Assembly: GCA_017398335.1 (NCBI GenBank)
Contig: JAFQGK010000006.1
Location: 1 to 64,000, forward strand
Direction of reading: 5' to 3'
DNA length: 64,000 nucleotides
From: Bacteroidales bacterium
GTDB taxonomy: Bacteria; Bacteroidota; Bacteroidia; Bacteroidales; UBA932
Made by a program: the position numbers and the translations under genes
Notes under the pieces: generated by a model
The model's database searches: none
Told to the model about the DNA's origin: nothing
The model's input: the letters and a program-made list of their open reading frames with translations, nothing else
Shown here: in pieces, positions 50,518-57,871 of the stretch
How positions within the stretch are numbered: position 1 is the first letter of the stretch
How the letters are laid out: each line of letters begins with the position of its first letter

Positions 50518-51423
50518 ATGGACAGAAGAGATTTCTTTAAGACAGCGGCAATGGGTACGGCAGGCGCAGCAATGATGTCGTCCCCATTGGCCATGTTCAC
50601 TTCATGTGCTCCAAAAGAAAAGCCATGTGAACTCAGGATATCGTTTCAGGAGGGAACCGCTCCATGTAAGACCCTTGAAGAGAAACTTGACTATATGGAG
50701 GAACTCGGTATTGTCGGTCTTGAGCCCAAAGGTAAGAATCTGGCAGAGCGCGTGAATGAATTCCAGCAGGCACTCCGGGGCAGAAATATCAGGATTTCAG
50801 CCATTTGTGCCGGTTTTTCAGGATTCATTCTTGCTGAGGATCCTTCTGTGAAGGCAGATTTTGACAGCAGCATGCGTGACATCATCGCTGCTGCCGGTGA
50901 ACTCGGTTCTACCGGTGTCATCATGGTACCTGCATTCAATCATCAGTCTCCGTGCATGCCACATACTCTTGAGACCAGAAAATATCTCTGCGAGCAGATG
51001 CATGAACTCGGTGAGTATGCTCTAAAGCATAATACGACAGTCATTCTGGAACCGCTCAACCGCAAGGAAGCCCATTATCTCCGACAGGTTGCCGATGCAG
51101 CTGCTATCTGCCGCGATTCTGAAAGTGCAGGCGTTAAATGTATGGGTGATTTCTGGCATATGAAGGAAGAGACATCAGACTATGCCGCCCTTCTTTCAGC
51201 AGGAACAGAGTATCTTCAGCATGTACATATCGCAAGCAGGGGAACACGCAAGATGCCAGGCGAAGACGGCGAACTAGACAACTATGTTGACGGATTCCGT
51301 GCTTTGAAGCAGCTTGGATATGACAAGTATGTCAGCTTTGAGTGCGGTTGCAACGGAGATAAGGAAATTCTCGTTCCGGCAGCGGTGCAGTTGATGCGCA
51401 CACAGTGGGAACAGGCTCTTTGA
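50518..51423 (+). CDS. Exported TIM-barrel sugar isomerase/epimerase-like protein
   Basis: A 301-residue protein with a Tat-type start (MDRRDFFKTAAMGTAGAAMM, Cys at FTSC) followed by a xylose-isomerase-like AP_endonuc_2 barrel (EELGIVGLEPKGKNLAERVN, GVIMVPAFNHQSP, TTVILEPLNRKEAHYL, KCMGDFWHMKEE, VHIASRGTRKMPGED, YVSFECGC). Metal ligands are expected at the Glu of LEPLN, the Asp/His of GDFWHM, and the Glu of FECG. It starts two bases after the oxidoreductase stop. In other Bacteroidota such proteins work with Gfo/Idh/MocA enzymes in 3-keto-sugar chemistry; the substrate here is unknown. Confidence 0.85.
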   Translation: MDRRDFFKTAAMGTAGAAMMSSPLAMFTSCAPKEKPCELRISFQEGTAPCKTLEEKLDYMEELGIVGLEPKGKNLAERVNEFQQALRGRNIRISAICAGFSGFILAEDPSVKADFDSSMRDIIAAAGELGSTGVIMVPAFNHQSPCMPHTLETRKYLCEQMHELGEYALKHNTTVILEPLNRKEAHYLRQVADAAAICRDSESAGVKCMGDFWHMKEETSDYAALLSAGTEYLQHVHIASRGTRKMPGEDGELDNYVDGFRALKQLGYDKYVSFECGCNGDKEILVPAAVQLMRTQWEQAL

Positions 51424-51453
51424 TATTCTATTTAAACCAAAAATATCACAATC

Positions 51454-51482
51454 AATCCATCCTGTTGTATTCAGGGTGGATT
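51454..51482 (+). terminator. Intrinsic terminator after the cytochrome/oxidoreductase operon
   Basis: An 11-bp stem (AATCCATCCTG with CAGGGTGGATT, one G-T pair) around a 7-nt loop, followed by a T-rich tract. It overlaps the -33 region of the next promoter. Confidence 0.65.
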
Positions 51483-51495
51483 ATTTATATATTTG
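51465..51495 (+). promoter_or_regulatory. Promoter for the GH105-like gene
   Basis: TTG (51465-51467) lies in the loop of the terminator hairpin; a 20-nt spacer leads to TATATTTG (51488-51495), an exact -7 box. The ATG follows after 31 nt. Confidence 0.65.
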
Positions 51496-51526
51496 TGTCA
51501 ACTATAACCAAACTCTTTTTTTAGAT

Positions 51527-52639
51527 ATGAAAAGAATATTAGCAATCTTCTCATTTGCTCTTGCAGCAGGCTTGTCATTGTCAGCTCAGGAAGAGCAGTT
51601 TTCAGCCAAGCTTGAAAAGGATGATATAATGAAAGTCTGCACAGCTGTATCTTCTTGGCAGATAGATAATTTCGACAAAGTAAAGCACAGACGTAACGGC
51701 TGGCATAACGGTGCGCTATATATCGGTATGTTCCATTGGGCGGAGAAGGCTGGTGATGCCAAGACTGCCGACTTTCTGATGAAGATAGGAAAGGAGACCA
51801 AATGGGCTCCTGCCAACAGGTCCTATCATGCAGATGATATCTGCGTAGGTCAGATGTATATCGAAATGTACAAGAAGCATAAGGATGAAAAGATGATCCA
51901 GCCTTTGAAGGAACGTGCGTTCTATGTGGCAAGTCATCCGTCCGATGCACCTCTTTCTAAAAAGGATAAGGTAGGCAAGGATACAAGATGGTCCTGGTGT
52001 GATGCATTGTTCATGGCTCCTCCTGTATATGCAGCACTTTATACTATGACAAAAGAGGATGTCTACAGAGACTATATGATCAGCGAATTCAAGGAATGTA
52101 CCGATTCTCTATATGACGAATCTGAAGGACTTTACTACCGTGACTGCATGAGGATCGGCGTCAAGGAATCGAACGGAGCAAAGCAGTTCTGGGGACGTGG
52201 AAACGGCTGGGTATTCGGAGGTATTCCATTGATTCTGAATAATCTGCCTGCTGATGACCCGTCACGTGAATATTTCATCAATATATATAAGGAAATGGCT
52301 GAGGCAGCACTCAGAACTCAGGATAAGGATGGCCATTGGCATGCAAGCCTTCTTGATCCAGGTGCATATCCATATCCAGAGAACAGTACTTCTGCATTCT
52401 TCTGCTACGGACTTGCATGGGGCGTGAATAACGGAATTCTGCAGGGTGCGAAATATAAGAAGGCTATGAAGAAAGCCTGGGAAGGTCTGATCGAAGCTGT
52501 CCACCCTGATGGAAAACTTGGTTTTGTACAGCCCGTAGGAGCTTCTCCGAAGCCTGCCAACTATGACTCTACTGAGGTTTATGGAGTGGGAGCATTGTTG
52601 CTTGCCGGAACAGAAATTCTGAAGATCCTTGAAAAATAG
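51527..52639 (+). CDS. GH105-like unsaturated rhamnogalacturonyl hydrolase
   Basis: 370 residues from MKRILAIFSFALAAGLSLSA, a signal peptide; a longer frame would begin upstream of the predicted promoter's -7 box. The alpha/alpha barrel shows GH88/GH105 blocks: WHNGALYIGMFHWAEKAGD, RSYHADDICVGQMYIEMY, RWSWCDALFMAPPVYAALY with the likely catalytic Asp, FWGRGNGWVFGGIPLIL, and FFCYGLAWGVNNG. The family removes unsaturated uronic acids left by polysaccharide lyases. It is a single-gene unit flanked by terminators. Confidence 0.86.
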   Translation: MKRILAIFSFALAAGLSLSAQEEQFSAKLEKDDIMKVCTAVSSWQIDNFDKVKHRRNGWHNGALYIGMFHWAEKAGDAKTADFLMKIGKETKWAPANRSYHADDICVGQMYIEMYKKHKDEKMIQPLKERAFYVASHPSDAPLSKKDKVGKDTRWSWCDALFMAPPVYAALYTMTKEDVYRDYMISEFKECTDSLYDESEGLYYRDCMRIGVKESNGAKQFWGRGNGWVFGGIPLILNNLPADDPSREYFINIYKEMAEAALRTQDKDGHWHASLLDPGAYPYPENSTSAFFCYGLAWGVNNGILQGAKYKKAMKKAWEGLIEAVHPDGKLGFVQPVGASPKPANYDSTEVYGVGALLLAGTEILKILEK

Positions 52640-52662
52640 TGTATCATAAAATCAATGAAATC

Positions 52663-52703
52663 AAAAATGGCTATTCCTTGAATATCTTGGAATAGCCATT
52701 TTT
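52663..52703. terminator. Bidirectional intrinsic terminator
   Basis: A perfect 15-bp stem (AAAAATGGCTATTCC and its complement) with an 11-nt loop, A-rich on the left and T-rich on the right. It separates the converging GH105-like gene and fab operon. Confidence 0.88.
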
Positions 52704-52724
52704 TTAGCGAAATCTCGCACATAA

Positions 52725-53459
52725 CTACATATATAGACCTCCATTGATGGAAATACATTCGCCGGTGATGTAACCGGCTTTTTCTGATGCCAGGAAACCG
52801 ACAAGTTCAGCAATCTCTTCTGCTTCGCCGAACCTGTTGAGCGGAATATCCTTCTTCAGTTCAGATTCATTCAGGTCTCCTGTCATGTCTGTCCTGACAT
52901 ATCCAGGTGCAACCGCATTGACGGTGATTCCCTTACGTCCCACTTCGTTTGCGAGAGAGCGCGTGGCTGAAATCAGCCCTCCTTTGGCAGCAGCATAATT
53001 GCATTGTCCTGCGACTCCTTTAAGTCCTGACAGCGAAGCCATATTGATTATACGGCCCTTCCTTCTGGCCAGCATCTGTTTCAAGACTGGTTTGGTCACA
53101 TTGAAGAAGCCCCCAAGATGAATGCCGATGACACTGTCCCAATCATCCTCACTCATCTTGAGCATCAGATTGTCTCTCCTGACACCTGCATTATTGACAA
53201 GGACTTCTATAAAATCTTCCCGATGACTTTCCTGCCACTCGTAAATGGCTGCTGCACAAGCTTCTCTGTCGGTTACATTGAATTTCAGCAATTCACCATC
53301 GCCGCCTGCTGTCCTCACTTCCTCAAGAGTCTTCTGTGCTTCACCTTCGTTTGATAAGTAATTTATAATCACCTTAAAACCCATCTCTGACAGTTTCAGG
53401 CAGACGGCCTTTCCTATTCCGCGGCTTCCGCCAGTTATTAAAGCATATTTCATAATCAT
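52725..53459 (-). CDS. fabG: 3-oxoacyl-ACP reductase (FabG)
   Basis: A 244-residue short-chain dehydrogenase: ITGGSRGIGKAVC, VNNAGVRRDNLMLKM, INMASLSGLKGVAG, CNYAAAKGGLIS (YxxxK) and VNAVAPGYVRTDMT. Close to the ketoreductase of the polyene cluster, including the unusual NNAGxRRDN. Last gene of the fab operon, starting directly after the fabZ stop. It reduces 3-oxoacyl-ACP with NADPH. Confidence 0.88.
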   Translation of the reverse strand: MIMKYALITGGSRGIGKAVCLKLSEMGFKVIINYLSNEGEAQKTLEEVRTAGGDGELLKFNVTDREACAAAIYEWQESHREDFIEVLVNNAGVRRDNLMLKMSEDDWDSVIGIHLGGFFNVTKPVLKQMLARRKGRIINMASLSGLKGVAGQCNYAAAKGGLISATRSLANEVGRKGITVNAVAPGYVRTDMTGDLNESELKKDIPLNRFGEAEEIAELVGFLASEKAGYITGECISINGGLYM

Positions 53460-53876
53460 CTAAATTAAAGCAAAGGAAAGCTCGCCTTTGCAGCATAATA
53501 CTCCTTCCACCATAAGAGAGGCTTCGCAGTAGAAAATCGGTCCTCTTCTGTTTATTAGTCTTGCAGTCACCTCGCAAAGATCTCCAGGTCTTACGACCTG
53601 TTTGAACCGGACTTTGTCAATTCCTGTGTAAAGGGTCTTCTTTCCTTTGATTTCATCCTTTACAAGTAGAGCACAGCTCTGTGCCATTATTTCGCACTGA
53701 ATCACTCCCGGTACTATCGGATTGCCGGGAAAATGTCCACTGCAGAAAAATTCATCTTCCTTGATCCTGTATCTTGCGTGGCACGTATCTTCTGCATCTA
53801 TTTCAATTTCATCTACGAGCAGCATCGGTTCACGATGCGGCAGAAATTCCTTCAATTCGTCTCTATTCATAACCAT
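53460..53876 (-). CDS. fabZ: 3-hydroxyacyl-ACP dehydratase (FabZ-like)
   Basis: A 138-residue hotdog protein. FLPHREPMLLVDEIEID and GHFPGNPIVPGVIQCEIMAQ, with catalytic His and the Glu of the helix, are textbook FabZ. The start overlaps the fabF stop by 14 bases (or eight, if residue 3 is used). It dehydrates 3-hydroxyacyl-ACP in fatty acid elongation. Confidence 0.85.
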   Translation of the reverse strand: MVMNRDELKEFLPHREPMLLVDEIEIDAEDTCHARYRIKEDEFFCSGHFPGNPIVPGVIQCEIMAQSCALLVKDEIKGKKTLYTGIDKVRFKQVVRPGDLCEVTARLINRRGPIFYCEASLMVEGVLCCKGELSFALI

Positions 53877-55119
53877 TAAATTTCTTGAACACTATGCAGC
53901 CGTTATGCCCCCCGAATCCCAAGGAATCGGAAGCCGCCATTGTGAGATCGGCATCGACGGCCTTGCATGGTGTATAGTTCAGATCACATTCAGGATCTGT
54001 TTCGTCCAGATTGGCGGTAGGCGGAACCTTTCCGTTTTTTAAGGCGAGTACAGAAACGATAGCTTCCGTAGCACCCGCAGCACCAAGCATATGGCCTGTA
54101 GATCCCTTAGTCGAACTAATGTGCGCCTTGTATGCATCTTCACCCAATGCCAGCTTGAATGCCTTGGTCTCGGACGTATCATTCAAGGCTGTTCCTGTTC
54201 CGTGGGCATTTATATACAATACGTCATCTGATGTGTATCCGGCTTCATTAAGAGCCATGCTGATTGCAGCAGCCTGAGTCTTGCCGTCAGGTCTGGGTGC
54301 CGTCACGTGGTGTGCATCACATGTGTTTCCGTATCCGCTTATCTCGGCCAGAATTACGGCTCCGCGCGCCTTGGCGTGTTCATATTCCTCAAGTACAAGC
54401 ATACCAGCTCCTTCAGACATCACAAAACCACCTCGGTTCTTATTGAAGGGAAGCGATGCATACTTGGGATTTTCAGCCCTTGATAGTGCCTTGGCATTTG
54501 CAAAACCAGCAATCGCGATCGGTATGACCGCTGCTTCGGCACCTCCGGTTATTATGGCATCTGCGTGTCCGTATTTGATAGCTCTGAAAGCCTCTCCGAT
54601 GGCATGTGTGGATGTTGCGCATGCTGTCACAACCGGAAGACATGGTCCGCATGCATTGTTTCTTATTGCGATGTTTCCGGCTGCAATATTGGCTATCATT
54701 GTAGGAATGAACAGTGGGGATACCCACTTTGGACCATCCTTGAGCAATTTTTCTGTCTCACGAACCATAGTGCTGAATCCGCCGATTCCGGATCCGACAT
54801 AGACTCCCAGTCTGAACGGATCTATGTTTCCGGATTCTGATGAATCAAGACCGGATTCCTTCATGGCCTGCCAGGCTGCTGCTACAGCATATACAGTATA
54901 TGAGTCCTGCTTTCTTGCAAAACCGGCTTCTATTCCGTAATCACTTGGATTGAAATCCTTTACCTCGCCGGCAATCTTTACCGGAAGGTCGTCAGTCGGA
55001 ATCGACTTTATGAAATCGATTCCGCATTTACCATCCGAAATATTCCTCCAGAAGGTTCCGATATCATTTCCGACCGGACTTATGATACCGGTTCCTGTTA
55101 CAACTACTCTTCTTCCCAT
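53863..55119 (-). CDS. fabF: Beta-ketoacyl-ACP synthase II (FabF)
   Basis: 418 residues from MGRRVVVTGTGIISPVGNDI; the frame is open four codons further to a TTG, but this ATG is the natural start, one base after the fabK stop. The triad is the Cys of VVTACATSTHAIGEA, the His of INAHGTGTALND and the His of GSTGHMLGAAGATE, and the C-terminal loop is SLGFGGHNGCIVF. Standard single-domain length, unlike KS-A and KS-B of the polyene cluster. Confidence 0.92.
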   Translation of the reverse strand: MGRRVVVTGTGIISPVGNDIGTFWRNISDGKCGIDFIKSIPTDDLPVKIAGEVKDFNPSDYGIEAGFARKQDSYTVYAVAAAWQAMKESGLDSSESGNIDPFRLGVYVGSGIGGFSTMVRETEKLLKDGPKWVSPLFIPTMIANIAAGNIAIRNNACGPCLPVVTACATSTHAIGEAFRAIKYGHADAIITGGAEAAVIPIAIAGFANAKALSRAENPKYASLPFNKNRGGFVMSEGAGMLVLEEYEHAKARGAVILAEISGYGNTCDAHHVTAPRPDGKTQAAAISMALNEAGYTSDDVLYINAHGTGTALNDTSETKAFKLALGEDAYKAHISSTKGSTGHMLGAAGATEAIVSVLALKNGKVPPTANLDETDPECDLNYTPCKAVDADLTMAASDSLGFGGHNGCIVFKKFNGYE

Positions 55120-55120
55120 A

Positions 55121-56068
55121 TCATTTAACAATTCTTGCCGACACTTCGGAAATAACCTTTTCAGCTCCTAGTATCAGATCCTCTACGATATCCTTTCCAG
55201 GTTCGATTCTCTTGACCATTCCTGCACATTCACCAGCCATATAGCTTCCGTTTCTGTCTCCTTCCTGGACAGCCTTTCTCAGAGCGCCGCTGCCGAATGC
55301 CAGTATATCTTCCTGATTTACAGATGGATCCGATTCCATTCTTGCAAAAGTCTTAGAAAACGGTGTCTTGAGTGACCTGACAGGATGTCCCAATGACTTG
55401 CCTGTCACTATGGTTGAGATGTCGGTAGCCTTCAGAATCTTCTCCTTGTACTCAGGATGAGCACTGCATTCTTCAGCGGAAAGGAAACGTGTTCCAACCT
55501 GTATCGCATCTGCTCCCAGCATGAAAGCTGCTGCTGCTCCACGTCCGTCACAAATGCCTCCAGCTGCGATGACCGGTATTTCAAGAGCATCCACCACCTG
55601 AGGTACAAGCGGCATAGTATGCAACTCACCTACATGTCCTCCTGATTCAGCACCTTCTGCAACGACTGCATCAGCACCTGCTGCCTGCATCTTCAATGCA
55701 AGCGCGACCGATGCAACTACCGGAATCACCTTGATGCCGGCCTCTTTCCACATCTGCATGTACTGTGCGGGCGATCCGGCACCGGTTGTGAGTATCTTCA
55801 CTCCTTCTTCGACCACCATTTGTGCAATTTCAGCAGCATTAGGGGCCTGAAGCATAATGTTGACACCGAACGGTTTGTCAGTCATCTCCCTGCATTTCCT
55901 GATTTCAGTTCTGACGGCTTCCGTACCGGCATTGATGGATGAAATCAGACCAAGTCCACCAGCATTTGAAACAGCAGCCGCCAGTGATGCGTCAGCAACC
56001 CAGGCCATTCCGCCTTGAAATACCGGATATCTTATTCCGAGCATTTCACAGATTCTACTCTTTATCAT
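55121..56068 (-). CDS. fabK: FabK-type enoyl-ACP reductase (nitronate monooxygenase superfamily)
   Basis: 315 residues from MIKSRICEMLGIRYPVFQGG; a start eight codons earlier overlaps fabH. An FMN-dependent TIM barrel: GGMAWVADASLAAAVSNAGG, KPFGVNIML, VVAEGAESGGHVGE with the active His, PVIAAGGICDGRGAAAAFML and GADAIQVGTRFL. In the middle of a fab operon this is much more likely FabK than a nitronate monooxygenase. It reduces the enoyl-ACP double bond, completing each cycle. Confidence 0.87.
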   Translation of the reverse strand: MIKSRICEMLGIRYPVFQGGMAWVADASLAAAVSNAGGLGLISSINAGTEAVRTEIRKCREMTDKPFGVNIMLQAPNAAEIAQMVVEEGVKILTTGAGSPAQYMQMWKEAGIKVIPVVASVALALKMQAAGADAVVAEGAESGGHVGELHTMPLVPQVVDALEIPVIAAGGICDGRGAAAAFMLGADAIQVGTRFLSAEECSAHPEYKEKILKATDISTIVTGKSLGHPVRSLKTPFSKTFARMESDPSVNQEDILAFGSGALRKAVQEGDRNGSYMAGECAGMVKRIEPGKDIVEDLILGAEKVISEVSARIVK

Positions 56069-56085
56069 AATCACGATTAATTTGT

Positions 56086-57033
56086 TTACCATTCAAACAG
56101 TACGGCGCCAGACACAAATCCGGCTCCGAATGCACTCATCACCATCAGGTCGCCCGGTTTAAGCAATCCCTTTCTGTTGCATTCGTCCAGAAGGATAGGG
56201 CAGCATGAACTTGAAGAATTGCCATGATCCTCTATGTTGACGGGGAATTTTTCTTTCGGCTGCTCCAGATATTCCTGTATGGCATTGATGATTCTGATAT
56301 TGGCCTGATGAAGCAGGTAATGATCTATGTCTTCTGCCGACAGACCGGCTTCCTTCAATGTTCTGGAAATATCCTTGCTCGCAGCTTTGACTGCAAATTT
56401 GAAAACTTCCTGCCCCTTCATCTGCAGAGGCATGTCGACCTCTTCCTTATTTATATATGGGGTAGGGTGCAGAGGACGGTATTGCCATAGCTTGTCAGTA
56501 GCACTGGACGCAGAGAGCTTTATGCTTCTGATCTTGTCACCGGGAGTCAGTACTGCTGCACCGGCACCATCACCGAACAGCACGCAGGTCCTTCTGTCGG
56601 ACCAGTCGGTCATTCTTGTAGGTTCCTCAGCGCATACGATAAGAACGTTATTCACCCTTCCTGACTTATAGAAGGATTCAGCAATTTCCAATGCATGTAT
56701 GAAGCCCGCGCAAGCGCAGTTGATGTCAATGCAAGGGCAGGTCGCCCCTATACCTCCTTGTATTATGCAGCTCAGCTGTGGCGTTACATATTCATTAACG
56801 ACATTAGAACATATGATGAAGTCAAGATCTTCTGCTTCAAGACCGGCATTCTCCAAAGCTTTTTCTGCCGCTTCGATGGCAAGGTCTTCAAGACGCTCGT
56901 CTGAAATGACGTGACGGCTGTGCACTCCGGTCCTTGTTCTGATCCATTCGTCACTCGTGTCGAGAAACTCTGCCAGCATCTCATTGGTCACAATCTTTTT
57001 AGGGATTGCACTTCCTGTTCCTGAAATTTTCAT
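56086..57033 (-). CDS. fabH: Beta-ketoacyl-ACP synthase III (FabH)
   Basis: A 315-residue thiolase-fold enzyme: Cys108 in DINCACAGFIHALE, His in HYLLHQANIRIINAI and Asn in IEDHGNSSSSCCPILL form the FabH triad; FGDGAGAAVL and GDLMVMSAFGAGF complete the picture. It condenses an acyl-CoA starter with malonyl-ACP. First gene of the operon fabH-fabK-fabF-fabZ-fabG. Confidence 0.92.
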   Translation of the reverse strand: MKISGTGSAIPKKIVTNEMLAEFLDTSDEWIRTRTGVHSRHVISDERLEDLAIEAAEKALENAGLEAEDLDFIICSNVVNEYVTPQLSCIIQGGIGATCPCIDINCACAGFIHALEIAESFYKSGRVNNVLIVCAEEPTRMTDWSDRRTCVLFGDGAGAAVLTPGDKIRSIKLSASSATDKLWQYRPLHPTPYINKEEVDMPLQMKGQEVFKFAVKAASKDISRTLKEAGLSAEDIDHYLLHQANIRIINAIQEYLEQPKEKFPVNIEDHGNSSSSCCPILLDECNRKGLLKPGDLMVMSAFGAGFVSGAVLFEW

Positions 57034-57079
57034 CTTAATTCATTTAATTCAGCCATGTGATCAGGCTGTTGTGCGATGG

Positions 57080-57109
57080 CAAAAGTATACACATCGTATT
57101 TCCTGTCAA
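57080..57109 (-). promoter_or_regulatory. Promoter for the fab operon
   Basis: On the minus strand TTG (57109-57107), 19-nt spacer, TACTTTTG (57087-57080). Good match; leader about 40 nt. No FabT/FapR-like operator was recognised. Confidence 0.6.
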
Positions 57110-57203
57110 TATTTTTGTGGTTAAAAGGGCTGATTGAGTGGTATCAGGTGAAAGAGGTGTGGCAGATTTTTAATATAAGTGGTGATTTTTTTATAATTCT
57201 TTG

Positions 57204-57211
57204 TAAGTTTG
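57204..57211 (+). promoter_or_regulatory. Candidate -7 box for the isochorismatase-family gene
   Basis: TAAGTTTG followed by CAG, 28 nt before the chosen ATG. The -33 region (TGGTG about 20 nt upstream) is weak. Confidence 0.45.
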
Positions 57212-57238
57212 CAGTGTGTTAATTTAATTATAAATGCT

Positions 57239-57787
57239 ATGAAACTTGACAAACCAGCGATCCTTGTCGTTGATATGCTCAACGACTTCGTTACAGGAGC
57301 ACTTACTTGCGAACGCGGTAGGGCAATCGTTCCGGCAACTGCAGCTCTTCTTGATGCAGCACGTGCAGCAGGAGTTCCCGTAATTTTCTGTAATGATGCG
57401 CATCGTCCCGGAATCGACAGAGAACTTGAGATTTGGGGAGACCATGCGATTGTAGGTACAGAAGGTGCAGAAGTGATTCCAGAACTGAATCTCTGCGAAA
57501 AGGACTATGTTGTTCCTAAGCGCAGGTACAGCGGTTTCTTCCAGACTGATCTGGATATTCTGCTCAAGGAACTAGGTGTCAAGACAGTTGTTATGACAGG
57601 ACTTCACGCACATATGTGCGTTCGCCATACATCTGCCGACGCTTTCTGCCTTGGTTATGATGTCGTAGTCGCAAAGGAAGCGACTGACTCGTTTACAGAA
57701 GAAGACTATCTCAATGGTCTCGCTTATCTGAAGACCTGCTATGGTGCAGATGCCTATAGCAATGAGGAACTTATCGCAGCATTCTGA
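57239..57787 (+). CDS. Isochorismatase-family cysteine hydrolase (nicotinamidase-like)
   Basis: 182 residues from MKLDKPAILVVDMLNDFVTG. The triad of the family is Asp in VVDMLNDF, Lys in YVVPKRRYSGFF and Cys in GLHAHMCVRHTSADAF. The wording CNDAHRPGIDRELEIWGDH is like small nicotinamidase/N-carbamoylsarcosine-hydrolase-type enzymes. The exact amide substrate is unclear. It stands alone, ended by a strong terminator. Confidence 0.85.
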   Translation: MKLDKPAILVVDMLNDFVTGALTCERGRAIVPATAALLDAARAAGVPVIFCNDAHRPGIDRELEIWGDHAIVGTEGAEVIPELNLCEKDYVVPKRRYSGFFQTDLDILLKELGVKTVVMTGLHAHMCVRHTSADAFCLGYDVVVAKEATDSFTEEDYLNGLAYLKTCYGADAYSNEELIAAF

Positions 57788-57813
57788 TAGACTTGCTGTC
57801 ATTACCGTAGACA

Positions 57814-57851
57814 AAAGAAGGAGACAAGCAATATTACTTGTCTCCTTCTTT
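57814..57851. terminator. Bidirectional intrinsic terminator
   Basis: A perfect 15-bp stem (AAAGAAGGAGACAAG and its complement) around an 8-nt loop, with A- and T-rich flanks. It ends the converging isochorismatase-family gene and PL29-type operon. Confidence 0.9.
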
Positions 57852-57871
57852 CGTCTTATCTGCTTGTAAGT

